This document shows, in pieces, positions 24,201 through 32,319 of a stretch of 64,000 nucleotides of DNA. The DNA comes from Undibacterium sp. (GTDB taxonomy: Bacteria; Pseudomonadota; Gammaproteobacteria; Burkholderiales; Burkholderiaceae_D). The notes beneath the pieces were generated by a model. The model saw nothing but the letters and a program-made list of their open reading frames with translations. It made no database searches and was not told the origin of the DNA. Both the position numbers and the translations under genes were made by a program. Position 1 is the first letter of the stretch. Every line of letters starts with the position of its first letter. The DNA is taken from contig JAUSNO010000030.1 in assembly GCA_030645915.1 (NCBI GenBank), positions 1 to 64,000 of the forward strand, written 5' to 3'.

Positions 24201-27092
24201 TCCCGAGCATAGTTTGCCCAGATCCTTCTTGCTTTCGGCGTTCTCGTAGGCGTAGAAGCCGCCGACCATGCGCTTGCGATGCGAGTTGTTTTGTCTGGCC
24301 GTTCCTGTCAGTTCGATGGCGACGTCGGCTTTTGGCTTGCCAAAGGTATCGAGCGCAATCGCGCTTAAGGTGATTTTCTTTTTGACAGAAACCCACTGCC
24401 CCGCCTTGACACCGACCACCACGGTAGACGGCCATAGCGGCGTGACGGCGGTGATGGTTTGAATCTCGCCATTCGGGTCGGCATAGGTCATTTCAGAAAC
24501 CAGCTCCTGCGCCTTGATAATGGTGGGCAGGTTCTTGATGACGGTCTTGCCGCTACCGTTTTTATCCAGGCTGATGGGCAGTTTGTTAGCGACGATTTTT
24601 TGCTCGTCATTCGATTCTCCTGCTTGGCCTGCTTGACCAGGATAGAAAGAAAATTCTTCATAGGCGGGGTAAGACCAGCCTTTAGTGCGCAGCAAACTGG
24701 TGATCTGTACCGGCAGGCCAGATGCGCCGCCGCCGTTCAAATAATTGAGCTGCACATCCAAAGGCAATTCTTTAGGAGAAATTTGCACCGCTTTTGGTGG
24801 CGTGATGCGCCCTTGCAGCAAAGGCAGGCGGAACTCTTCCACCCGAAAACTGCCGGTCATCGTGCTGTTGCTGCCGTAACGATCATCACCCTCCGCCTCG
24901 TCCAGATTATTGTTGCCGGGATCTGAGTTTTTGGCTGTGCCTTTATCCAAAATAATGTCATAGGTGCCGAGTTTGGCCTGCTTGGGTAAAACAAAAACCG
25001 TCTCTGCCGCGTTTCTGTTACGCCAGACCAGCGGGAACTGGAATTCCTGATTGCTGCCCTGATGGATCACGCGTGCGCGGTCCGGCAATAGCTCGGCCTT
25101 TTGCAAGCTAAAACCACGCATGTTCTCGATACGAAATACGTGTTTCATCGACACCGTTTCGCCTGCGCGGAACAGACTGCGATCGAGGATGGTATGGGCA
25201 CGCGCAGTCGCAGAATTTTTGGTGTCGGTAGGCAGATTGAAGCGGTAGGATTCGATGCCGTTGTTCCATGAGCTCAATGCAAATGCCATGTCGGCACGGC
25301 CCTTGTCATCGGTCTTGCGTGCGCTGACAAAATAGCCGTTGACCTTGGCTGAGTTATTCCGGTCTGCAGTGTCATATCGGTTGCAGGCATCACTCAAGGC
25401 TTCTGGCAACATGGCGATACCTTTGGCATCGGTCTTGCCGCGCCAGACTTCCCTGCCGCGGCAATCAGAAATACGCACATCAGCCGCAGCAACAGGTTTG
25501 GCCTGATCCAAGGTGGTGACCCAGACGGCGCCGTTCTCGCGGCCCAACTTGATATGCACCGCCATATTCGTGACCAGCGCGCTGGTGCGCACAAACATCG
25601 GTGCTGCCTTGCCCAGCAACGCGCTGCCGAGCTTTTTCGACTCCAGCTCTACGACATAAAAACCGGGGTCTTTAAACGGAATGCCGACCACTTCAAACGG
25701 GCGTACCGTCGGGTCTGTTCCTGATGGCGTTGCCGGCAGATCAAGCTTGCGCACTCCCGGCTCTTTCGACAGCAGGCCAATACTGCGGGTTTGTACATCT
25801 TCGTCCGCAACTCTGATGTAAGTCTCGTGATATTGATTGAGCCTGGCGATCCAGTTCATGATGCCGATGTCATCGCCAACCTTGAGATGGCTGACCTTAC
25901 CTGGCGAATTTTTGCCATCTACACTACGCGCCACCAGATCTTTTTCAACATTACGCAGGGTGACTGGCAAGGTGGCATCTGCGTTGAGCTCAATAATGCC
26001 AAATGGTGCAGCGGGAAACTTTGCCAGCGGCGGGAAATCGGCTGTCGAAAATTTCAACGGGAACTGCGCCGCGTTAGACAAGCTTCTACCGCTTTCATCC
26101 AGCAGTTTGGACGGCAGGATGATGGCATATTCTGCCTTCTCGGCAAACGGCGGTTTGAAATTAACATAAGTGACTGTCGCCTCTTTATCGTCGCGGCTAA
26201 ATTCAGGTTTGACCTTGCCCTTGCTGCCCTTAATGACGATGTCTTCGGCCAGCTTGCGGCTGATGGGGGAGCTAAAATGCAAGCTCACAGGGGAGATCGG
26301 CGTACAGGCTGCATTGGCGTTTTCGCGCTGACAACTCATGCTGGCCGTAAACGCTGCCCGTGCTCTGAAGGTGAATGATTGCGGCTTGGAAGTGGCAACG
26401 CCGGATGCCGTGGCGATACCCGCGTCCCACACCAGCTTGACCGACGCCGCATTCGGGAAACGCTGCTGACATTGCACGGTACTCACCCGCTCCGGTTCTA
26501 TGCCGGTGGCGAAATGCTTCAACAAGGCACTACGCGCCTCTTTGTCTAAAAACTTGACCGGCACACGTTCATGCACCCCTTCAATTTCGCAATACAGATG
26601 CTGGCGTATGCTGGCCTCGGTTGCCGCGCCGTTTTGGATCAGGATAAACGCCTGCTCTTCTTCAATGGAAGCGCCGCCATAAGGCTGGATGCGTATGACT
26701 GCTGGGCCACCGGTAGAAAAAGCGAACGAGGATTTGCCTACGATGGCGTTGCCCGCAACGGTCTTGAAACCTGCTTTAAGGTTAAAAGCGCACTGCGTTG
26801 CCGGCGGCAGATCACGGTTAAAATCAAATACCCAGTTCTTGTCATCCGCCCAGTGTGCGGTGCCCGCCTCGCTACATTTGACATCGAATGGTGATGGCGC
26901 CTTGGGGTCACCAAAAGCCACAGCCGCTTCAGAGAAGGTGGCGCGCACCTGGCGTATTTGGGCAATCTCGCCTTGCGGACTAAATCGAATGACACTGGCA
27001 GCCTGGGCTGAGGATGATAATAGTAAGGAGCTGAACAACACACCCATCATGCAACCCACTTGAATAACACACCTGCCAGTGATCATTTTCAT
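21264..27092 (-). CDS. Alpha-2-macroglobulin family protein (YfhM-like)
   Basis: 1942 residues, longer than the ~1650 of E. coli YfhM. ATG at 27092 follows the upstream stop by one base. The signal peptide ends around SSAQA; no convincing lipobox Cys follows, so it seems periplasmic and soluble rather than a lipoprotein. It has many macroglobulin-type beta domains, a bait-region area near the middle, and the thioester motif CLEQ at residues 1478-1481 (in YPYSCLEQKTSRA), followed by the helical thioester domain. The family traps attacking proteases in the periplasm and is commonly paired with PBP1C, which repairs the wall. It is cotranscribed with the LplT/PlsC fusion gene upstream. Confidence 0.93.
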   Translation of the reverse strand: MKMITGRCVIQVGCMMGVLFSSLLLSSSAQAASVIRFSPQGEIAQIRQVRATFSEAAVAFGDPKAPSPFDVKCSEAGTAHWADDKNWVFDFNRDLPPATQCAFNLKAGFKTVAGNAIVGKSSFAFSTGGPAVIRIQPYGGASIEEEQAFILIQNGAATEASIRQHLYCEIEGVHERVPVKFLDKEARSALLKHFATGIEPERVSTVQCQQRFPNAASVKLVWDAGIATASGVATSKPQSFTFRARAAFTASMSCQRENANAACTPISPVSLHFSSPISRKLAEDIVIKGSKGKVKPEFSRDDKEATVTYVNFKPPFAEKAEYAIILPSKLLDESGRSLSNAAQFPLKFSTADFPPLAKFPAAPFGIIELNADATLPVTLRNVEKDLVARSVDGKNSPGKVSHLKVGDDIGIMNWIARLNQYHETYIRVADEDVQTRSIGLLSKEPGVRKLDLPATPSGTDPTVRPFEVVGIPFKDPGFYVVELESKKLGSALLGKAAPMFVRTSALVTNMAVHIKLGRENGAVWVTTLDQAKPVAAADVRISDCRGREVWRGKTDAKGIAMLPEALSDACNRYDTADRNNSAKVNGYFVSARKTDDKGRADMAFALSSWNNGIESYRFNLPTDTKNSATARAHTILDRSLFRAGETVSMKHVFRIENMRGFSLQKAELLPDRARVIHQGSNQEFQFPLVWRNRNAAETVFVLPKQAKLGTYDIILDKGTAKNSDPGNNNLDEAEGDDRYGSNSTMTGSFRVEEFRLPLLQGRITPPKAVQISPKELPLDVQLNYLNGGGASGLPVQITSLLRTKGWSYPAYEEFSFYPGQAGQAGESNDEQKIVANKLPISLDKNGSGKTVIKNLPTIIKAQELVSEMTYADPNGEIQTITAVTPLWPSTVVVGVKAGQWVSVKKKITLSAIALDTFGKPKADVAIELTGTARQNNSHRKRMVGGFYAYENAESKKDLGKLCSGKSDARGLLICEVDLSEPGNIEIVAKAKDDNGKSSFAQTSAWVTGRGEIWFDGENQDRMDILPERKHYEAGETASFQVRMPFRYATALVAIEREGVIDTMVVQLNGRDPSIKVPVKAGYGPNVFVSVLAVRGRMREVPWYSFFTWGWKEPLNWWSEFREYQDPSATVDLAKPAYKYGIAEITVGNAAHKLGVTVSTDKSSYPIRATAKATVQVLLPDGKPAAGAEIALAAVDEALLELQPNGSWDLLSAMLQRRSYGIETATAQMQVIGKRHYGRKAVAAGGGGGKSPTRELLDTLLLWKPVVMLDAQGRAQIDVPLNDALTSFKIVAIAQSGDALFGTGSASIRSTQDLQIISGLPPLVREGDVFTAMLTVRNTTTRVMQVQVAAQVTGLSLELAKQNVAIPAGESREINWNISVPSAAQASDTQQLVWELKAQEQGGAGVKDALKFTQRVVPAVPVTVQQASLMQLDKPISMPITQPADSLPGRGGIAVSLMPSLAGSHEGLRRYFTDYPYSCLEQKTSRAIGLRDAAMWQKVANDLPTYLDSDGLAYYYPPSESGTRGSDTLTAYLIAATHEANFALPDASRTKMLQGLAAFVEGKITRDFWSPKKDLEVRKLAALEALSRHGLVQERMLGSIQINPNLWPTSAVLDWIAILQRTNGISKRDAYLKEADQILRSRLNYQSTRLGFSNEQDDYWWWLMGNSDNSANRLILLMLNNPAWGDDMPKLMIGAIQRQIRGHWMSTTANVWGSLALEKFAQKFETEKVAGSTKASLQQGANSGPAQSYNWTATGGGKLMLPWPTVGAATDSIKLNHEGKGKPWVTLQSLAAVPLKAPFSSGYRITKTFTPVEQKEKGKTTRGDIIRVTLEVDAQTDMTWVVLTDPIPAGASLLGSGLGRDSAIAANTPSPEQNYSNAWMAYEERSFESYRAYYQFVPKGKFSASYTMRLNNAGEFKLPQTRVEAMYAPEMFGEMPNAAVSVK

Positions 27093-27093
27093 C

Positions 27094-28980
27094 TTATTTC
27101 CAGTCGCCGCGTAAGGATTTCACTTTTTCCTGCAAGACCAGAGGCGTCACCTCTGACGGCTGCAGTGCTTCACCGACCACCATTTCCAATTTGGAGAATG
27201 GCCCGCGCCGGAATGAGCGGCCAAAAGAATTGCCTTTGTCGCGTGTGAGAAAGCTGCCCCACAAGCCACGCAATGCCATCGGAAATACAGGTACCGGCGA
27301 GCGCTCCAGTATCTTCATGATGCCGCCTTTGAACTCGTTCATATCGCCCGTCGCAGTGAGTTTACCTTCAGGGAAAATACAAACTAGCTCACCATCGTGC
27401 AGCGCCTTGGCGATATCAATATAAGATTTTTCCATCAGCCAAGGATCTTCCTTGGCCGGCGCAATCGGGATCGCCTTGGCGGTTCTGAATACCCAGGACA
27501 AAAATGGAATCTGAAAAATCCTATGGTCCATCACAAAGCGGATCGGCCTGGGGCTATATGCCATGATGACAATCGCATCCATGTAGCTGACGTGGTTGCA
27601 GACCAATACCGCAGCCCCTTCTTCCGGCAAAATTTCGGTATTGACACCGTTGACCCTATGCACGGTATGGATCAGCAACCATGCAATGAATCGCATCAAA
27701 AACTCTGGCAGCAAGCTAAAAATGTAAGTCGCCACGATCGCATTCAAGATCGCCGTCACCAGAAATATTTCAGGGATAGTGAGACCGGATTTCAGCATCA
27801 GCATGGCTGCCAGCGCCGCGACTACCATGAAGATCGCATTCAGAATATTCATGCCGGCAATGGTGCGGGATAAATGCTTGGGGTCGCAACGTGTCTGGAT
27901 CAACGCGAACAAGGGGACAATATATAAACCGCCAAAAACACCGATCATGCTGATGTCAAACAGAATGCGCCAGCTACCAGCCTGCTGCAGGAAACCCATC
28001 AAGCCCACCGCAACTGTGTTGGTATAAGTCAGACTCGATAGGTATAAATCAAAACCGAACAACGACAAACCGATCGAGCCAAAAGGCACCAGGCCTATTT
28101 CTATCTTATGACCGGATAGGCGCTCGCATAGCAGGGAACCGGCACCGATGCCGAAAGAAAAGATCGTCAGCAATAAAACAAAAACGCTGTGATCGCCGTG
28201 CAGGTAGTTTTTGGCGTACATAGGAAATTGCGCCAGAATGATCGCACCATAGAACCAGAACCATGAATTGCCCAGCAAGGATAAAAAAACAGGCCGGTTC
28301 TGCTTGCTAAAACTGATGTTGCGCACCGTTTCAGTCGCGGCGTTCCAGTTGATCACCAGCTCAGGTTCGGGCGCAGGTGAATACGGAATGCGCAGACTAA
28401 ACAGCCAGCCAATAATCGCAATAGCAATCGTGCCGCCGGCAACCATCTCCAGACCCCAGGGTTTATGCACCACCAATATAGCGCCGAGTATCTCGCCGAG
28501 CAGAATGCCGACAAAGGTCCCCATCTCAATTACGCCATTGCCACCGACCAGCTCATCCGCTTTTAGATGCTGCGGCAGATACGCATATTTAACCGGGCCG
28601 AATAGCGTTGAATGAATGCCCATGCCAGCCACCGCTGCGATCAACAACCAAAGCTGATGCTGCATCCACCCCACGGCGGCAATACACATGATGGCAATTT
28701 CGAGCAGCTTGACGTAGCGCGCCATCTTGCCTTTTTCAAATTTGTCGGCAAGCTGCCCGGAGGTGGCCGAGAACAGGACAAACGGCAGAATAAATAAACC
28801 GGGAATCAGGTTATTCAACAAGCCCACATCCATGTCAGTCCACTGCAACGCATCATAAGTGAGGATGGTCAATAAGGCGGTCTTAAAAACATTGTCATTA
28901 AACGCACCAAGAAACTGCGTCCAGAAAAAAGGCGAAAAACGGCGCTGCCCAAGCAGAGAAAACTGGCTATGTTGGCTCAT
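27094..28980 (-). CDS. MFS lysophospholipid transporter fused to PlsC-type acyltransferase
   Basis: 628 residues. The first ~415 residues are a twelve-helix MFS transporter of the LplT type (FFWTQFLGAFNDNVFKTAL at the start). The C-terminal ~200 residues are a 1-acylglycerol-phosphate acyltransferase domain with NHVSYMD (NHx4D, N462 to D468) and FPEGKLT. The usual third module of Aas-type fusions, an acyl-ACP synthetase, is absent. It probably flips lysophospholipids inward and re-acylates them at the inner membrane (family inference). The alpha-2-macroglobulin ATG lies one base after its stop, so the two are translationally linked. Confidence 0.9.
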   Translation of the reverse strand: MSQHSQFSLLGQRRFSPFFWTQFLGAFNDNVFKTALLTILTYDALQWTDMDVGLLNNLIPGLFILPFVLFSATSGQLADKFEKGKMARYVKLLEIAIMCIAAVGWMQHQLWLLIAAVAGMGIHSTLFGPVKYAYLPQHLKADELVGGNGVIEMGTFVGILLGEILGAILVVHKPWGLEMVAGGTIAIAIIGWLFSLRIPYSPAPEPELVINWNAATETVRNISFSKQNRPVFLSLLGNSWFWFYGAIILAQFPMYAKNYLHGDHSVFVLLLTIFSFGIGAGSLLCERLSGHKIEIGLVPFGSIGLSLFGFDLYLSSLTYTNTVAVGLMGFLQQAGSWRILFDISMIGVFGGLYIVPLFALIQTRCDPKHLSRTIAGMNILNAIFMVVAALAAMLMLKSGLTIPEIFLVTAILNAIVATYIFSLLPEFLMRFIAWLLIHTVHRVNGVNTEILPEEGAAVLVCNHVSYMDAIVIMAYSPRPIRFVMDHRIFQIPFLSWVFRTAKAIPIAPAKEDPWLMEKSYIDIAKALHDGELVCIFPEGKLTATGDMNEFKGGIMKILERSPVPVFPMALRGLWGSFLTRDKGNSFGRSFRRGPFSKLEMVVGEALQPSEVTPLVLQEKVKSLRGDWK

Positions 28981-29308
28981 GAAAGTCTAGTGTTGTCGAA
29001 AACAAAGACGATTATAATTTAAACATGATTTTATTTAAGTAATATCTGAACGTATTGCAAGCGAAGAAAAAAAATCAAGCTATATCTCGCTCACTGATCA
29101 ATCTCATGATCTGGCACATCACAACATGGTGTGCACCACCACTCTTTCAGCCGCAATCTGCCAATAAGTCACATCTGAACTTAGCGGTTCAGCATAACAA
29201 TTGCCTTGTTGTAACAATGTCGTCATCTTCGGAAATTATAATCGCCGCAGTGCAATATTTTTTCGCATTACACGTCACTGATTTACACCGCCTCAAAGGG
29301 ACTACTCC
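28981..29308. other. Divergent promoter region, no gene seen
   Basis: 328 A+T-rich bases between the divergent lplT/plsC and PilJ-like genes. An ORF that crosses it (29055-29480) overlaps the real gene in another frame and looks spurious. No clear operator was found. Confidence 0.5.
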
Positions 29309-30148
29309 ATGCCTCGAAGTATCAATACTTTATTTTTTTCTACCTTATTTATTTTTTGCGCTGCGGTACATCCTGGCAGGGCGGTATCCGCACCGACTGG
29401 TTATAGCAATAATGAAGTGTCGCCACCGTTACTCACCGCCGGCATATTTCGCATTGAATCTGAACGCAGTTACAAGCTAAGCTTGCAGGTGGCACTGGGC
29501 ATACTCAATACGCAATCCATTTCCGACCGCGATCAGTCGCTCATGTTGATAGCGCGTGCACGTAAAGATTTGGCTAAGGTGACAGACAAGACCAGCAAGA
29601 CAACGAAGGCATTTTCCCGTGTCAACGCAGCACTGGATGACCAGATGAATGCATTGCCAAAATTAACCGCCAGTACAGCCAGTGCGACCTATGACATCAA
29701 TGAAGATTTGCTTAACAAACTCAATTTTTTGTCGTTCGCGTTAGAAGCTGAAACCAACGATACAGCTTCACGCATTGTTGGCTTGGCCTTGCGCCAGGCA
29801 TCTCTTGCACAACGCATGGCGAAGATCGTCCTGTTGCGCTCAGTCGATAAATCTTTGGCGGCAAAACAAGGCCTGCAAGTGGATCTGGCCCAATCAATCA
29901 TTGAATTTACCAATGGCTTGGCCTTGCTCACGCAGGAAGCGGGTTCGGACCGTTTGCTCAAAGACCGTGTGGTATTAGCCCAATCTCAGTGGGTGTTTTA
30001 TCAAACTGCGCTGGCGCCCAAAGTAAATAGTTCTAACAACCTTCGGGATATTTCCACTACCAGCGACCGGATCGCAGAGCTAATGGTGGAGATTGTTCGT
30101 CTGGGCTATGCCTTACCGCCAGATCCTGGTCTGTATGCGGGTCGTTGA
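29309..30148 (+). CDS. Secreted protein with PilJ-type sensor domain
   Basis: 279 residues; AAAGGGA upstream supports the ATG. Residues 1-28 form a signal peptide (ending AVSA). The remainder is mostly helical, with LRQASLAQRMAKIVLLRS near residue 165, matching the N-terminal sensor module of type IV pilus methyl-accepting proteins (PilJ_N: QRMAK core). There is no transmembrane anchor or signalling domain after it, so the sensor module stands free in the periplasm. A PstS-like binding protein follows 68 bp later, which suggests the two work together; the ligand is unknown. Confidence 0.7.
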   Translation: MPRSINTLFFSTLFIFCAAVHPGRAVSAPTGYSNNEVSPPLLTAGIFRIESERSYKLSLQVALGILNTQSISDRDQSLMLIARARKDLAKVTDKTSKTTKAFSRVNAALDDQMNALPKLTASTASATYDINEDLLNKLNFLSFALEAETNDTASRIVGLALRQASLAQRMAKIVLLRSVDKSLAAKQGLQVDLAQSIIEFTNGLALLTQEAGSDRLLKDRVVLAQSQWVFYQTALAPKVNSSNNLRDISTTSDRIAELMVEIVRLGYALPPDPGLYAGR

Positions 30149-30216
30149 TCCTCCGTTTGCTTCAAAAAACATCTGTTCCTAGCGGTTCTTATAATCAATA
30201 ATTCACAGGAAATTCC

Positions 30217-31224
30217 ATGAAAACACATTTTGCATGTCACACCAGATTACTCTTTTCTACATTAGCCATGTTCGGTCTTATAGCCACAGCAGATGCGCAA
30301 ACGCACATCAAGATTGATGGTTCAAGCACGGTCTTCCCTCCAACTCAGGCGGCGGCAGAAAATTTTCAAGCACTGAAAAAAAACGCGGTAAAAATAACGA
30401 TAGGCATTGCCGGTACTGGCGGCGGGTTTAAAAAATTCTGCCGTGGCGAGACCGATATATCCAATGCTTCCCGCCCTATCTTAAAGAAAGAAATGGACGA
30501 ATGCGCCAAGAACGGCATTAAATATATTGAGCTGCCTATCGCCTTCGACGCGCTCACGGTCGTGGTCAATCCCAAGGCAAAATTTCTCAATAAAATGACG
30601 GTAGAAGAACTCAAAAAAATCTGGGAACCGGCAGCACAGGGCACAATCACTACCTGGAAACAAGTCAATCCTGCATGGCCAAATACGCCGATCAAGTTAT
30701 TTGGCCCTGGCACAGACTCAGGAACATTTGACTATTTTACCGAAGCGATCGTCGGCAAAGCAAAATCTAGCCGCACCGATTACAACGCATCAGAAGACGA
30801 TAACGTCATGGTTCAGGGTGTGTCGCGTGATGTGAACGCAATTGGCTATTTTGGCTACGCCTACTTTTTGGAAAACAGTAAAAAATTGAAAGCGGTTTCC
30901 ATTATTCAAAAACCTGGAAAACCTGCAGTTGCACCTTCGGTGAATGCGGTATTGGATGGTACATATCAGCCACTGGCAAGACCGCTGTTCATTTATGTCA
31001 GCGCAAAGGCGGATGAACGCGCAGAGGTCAGGGAGTTTGTTGAGTACTACCTAAACAACGGTGAAAAAATAGTGAAAGAAGTCAATTACATTCCACTTTC
31101 ATTCAAGGACTATAAACATGCCTTGGTTAATTTTAAAACCAAAAAAACTGGTACCGCATTTGGTGGCGTAGCTGAGGTAGGCGTCACGATTGCCGAACTT
31201 TTGCGCCGCAACCCTACTGAATAA
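30217..31224 (+). CDS. PstS-like phosphate/oxyanion-binding protein
   Basis: 335 residues with AGGAA before the ATG and a signal peptide ending ATADA (residue 27). It has PstS features: KIDGSSTVFP at the mature N-terminus, GIAGTGGGFKKFCRGETDISNASRPI, FGPGTDSGTFDYF, the usual phosphate-loop serines and threonines, and VSRDVNAIGYFGYAYF. It should bind phosphate or arsenate in the periplasm. No pstCAB genes adjoin it; instead an arsenic operon begins 198 bp downstream. It may therefore tune phosphate versus arsenate supply, or act with the PilJ-like protein (inference). Confidence 0.88.
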   Translation: MKTHFACHTRLLFSTLAMFGLIATADAQTHIKIDGSSTVFPPTQAAAENFQALKKNAVKITIGIAGTGGGFKKFCRGETDISNASRPILKKEMDECAKNGIKYIELPIAFDALTVVVNPKAKFLNKMTVEELKKIWEPAAQGTITTWKQVNPAWPNTPIKLFGPGTDSGTFDYFTEAIVGKAKSSRTDYNASEDDNVMVQGVSRDVNAIGYFGYAYFLENSKKLKAVSIIQKPGKPAVAPSVNAVLDGTYQPLARPLFIYVSAKADERAEVREFVEYYLNNGEKIVKEVNYIPLSFKDYKHALVNFKTKKTGTAFGGVAEVGVTIAELLRRNPTE

Positions 31225-31279
31225 GCAAGCTAAGCAAGCATATAAGCGACTTTACAATTTCTGCAACGGCAGTGTCGTG

Positions 31280-31307
31280 CTGCCTTGGTCCTGCAGGGCC
31301 AAGGCAG
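31280..31307 (+). terminator. Hairpin after the PstS-like gene, probable terminator
   Basis: CTGCCTTGG (31280-31288) pairs with CCAAGGCAG (31299-31307), followed by TATTTAT rather than a clean T-run. It separates the PstS-like gene from the ars promoter. Confidence 0.6.
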
Positions 31308-31362
31308 TATTTATCTCAGTGTTTAATACAAGGTATTTGTTTTTCAAATTCGTCAAATTTTT

Positions 31363-31399
31363 TTGATTTATTAATTCGACTATTATAGAATCATCGAAT
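31363..31399 (+). promoter_or_regulatory. ars operon promoter with ArsR-type operator
   Basis: TTGATT (31363-31368), a 17-nt spacer and TAGAAT (31386-31391) form a good sigma-70 promoter. The inverted repeat ATTCGA-N14-TCGAAT (31374-31399) covers the spacer and the -10, as expected for repression by ArsR. The arsR start codon lies 23 bp further on, with AAGG at 31412-31415. Confidence 0.7.
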
Positions 31400-31421
31400 C
31401 GAAAGAACATTAAGGTTTGCC

Positions 31422-31748
31422 ATGGAAACAAAAAACGTCATATCCGCCCTAGCCGCCCTGGCACAAGAGTCGCGCCTTGGCGTTTTTCGCTTGCTGGTTC
31501 AAATAGGACCAGAAGGCTTGGCGGCAAGCAAAATAGCGGAACAGTTAAGCATCCCGCCCTCCTCTTTATCGTTTCATCTCAAGGAATTAACGCACGCGGG
31601 CTTGGTAATTCCAAAGCAAGATGGTCGTTTCATTATCTATGCCGTGAATTTCCAGACGATGAACGAGGTGATGGGCTTCTTGACCGAAAGCTGTTGTAGC
31701 GGCAAGCCTTGTACACCGCTGGCAAGCCTGGTGTGTGAGACATCTTGA
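31422..31748 (+). CDS. arsR: ArsR/SmtB-family arsenic-responsive repressor
   Basis: 108 residues with a winged helix-turn-helix (LAASKIAEQLSIPPSSLSFHLKELTHAGLV). It lacks the classical CVC motif in the DNA-recognition helix; instead a C-terminal Cys cluster, C91-C92 with C97 and C105 (in ESCCSGKPC), resembles the As(III) site of the Acidithiobacillus-type ArsR. As(III) binding would release it from the operator at 31374-31399 and induce the seven-gene operon. It is the first gene of the arsenic operon. Confidence 0.92.
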   Translation: METKNVISALAALAQESRLGVFRLLVQIGPEGLAASKIAEQLSIPPSSLSFHLKELTHAGLVIPKQDGRFIIYAVNFQTMNEVMGFLTESCCSGKPCTPLASLVCETS

Positions 31749-31818
31749 AAAAAATACTTGCATCAAAAAAATCTGATTTGACCATTTTAATTTTCGTACA
31801 AAACTTGAGAAACCAATC

Positions 31819-32319
31819 ATGACCGACAAAATCTACAACGTACTTTTTCTGTGCACTGGCAATTCCGCACGCAGCATCATGGCTGAAGCCTTGATCAGCA
31901 CCATGGGCAACGGCCGTTTCCGTGGCTTTAGCGCAGGCAGCCAACCTGGCGGTACCGTCAACCCCTACGCCATTGAACAAATCAAAAACACCAGCTATCC
32001 AGTGGACCATTTGCGCAGTAAAAGCTGGGATGAGTTTGCGCAGGCGGATGCACCGCAGATGGATTTCATTATTACCGTTTGCGATAACGCCGCTGGCGAA
32101 CCTTGTCCGGTGTGGATCGGTCATCCCATGTCTGCCCACTGGGGCTTTGAAGATCCGGCTGCTTTTATTGGTACTGATGAAGAAAAGCGTGAAGAATTTC
32201 ATAGAATTTTTCGTCAGATCATGGGACGGGTACATACCTTTGTTGAATTGCCGCTAGCCATGCTCGAAAGAAACGCGATTCAACAAGAAATTAAAAACAT
32301 AGGCGATAAGCCGGTATGA
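31819..32319 (+). CDS. arsC: Low-molecular-weight phosphatase-type arsenate reductase
   Basis: 166 residues. The CTGNSARS loop (C12 to R18) is the Cx5R phosphatase-type active site, and a later VCDNAAGEPCPVW supplies the pair of cysteines used to relay the disulfide. This class reduces arsenate to arsenite with thioredoxin or related thiols. It is unrelated in fold to the second ArsC at 33016, so the operon has two independent arsenate reductases. It overlaps the next gene through ATGA. Confidence 0.9.
   Translation: MTDKIYNVLFLCTGNSARSIMAEALISTMGNGRFRGFSAGSQPGGTVNPYAIEQIKNTSYPVDHLRSKSWDEFAQADAPQMDFIITVCDNAAGEPCPVWIGHPMSAHWGFEDPAAFIGTDEEKREEFHRIFRQIMGRVHTFVELPLAMLERNAIQQEIKNIGDKPV

Noticed and set aside
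29055-29480. ORF crossing the divergent promoter region
   Set aside because: It overlaps the PilJ-like gene in another frame, without family features or a ribosome site.
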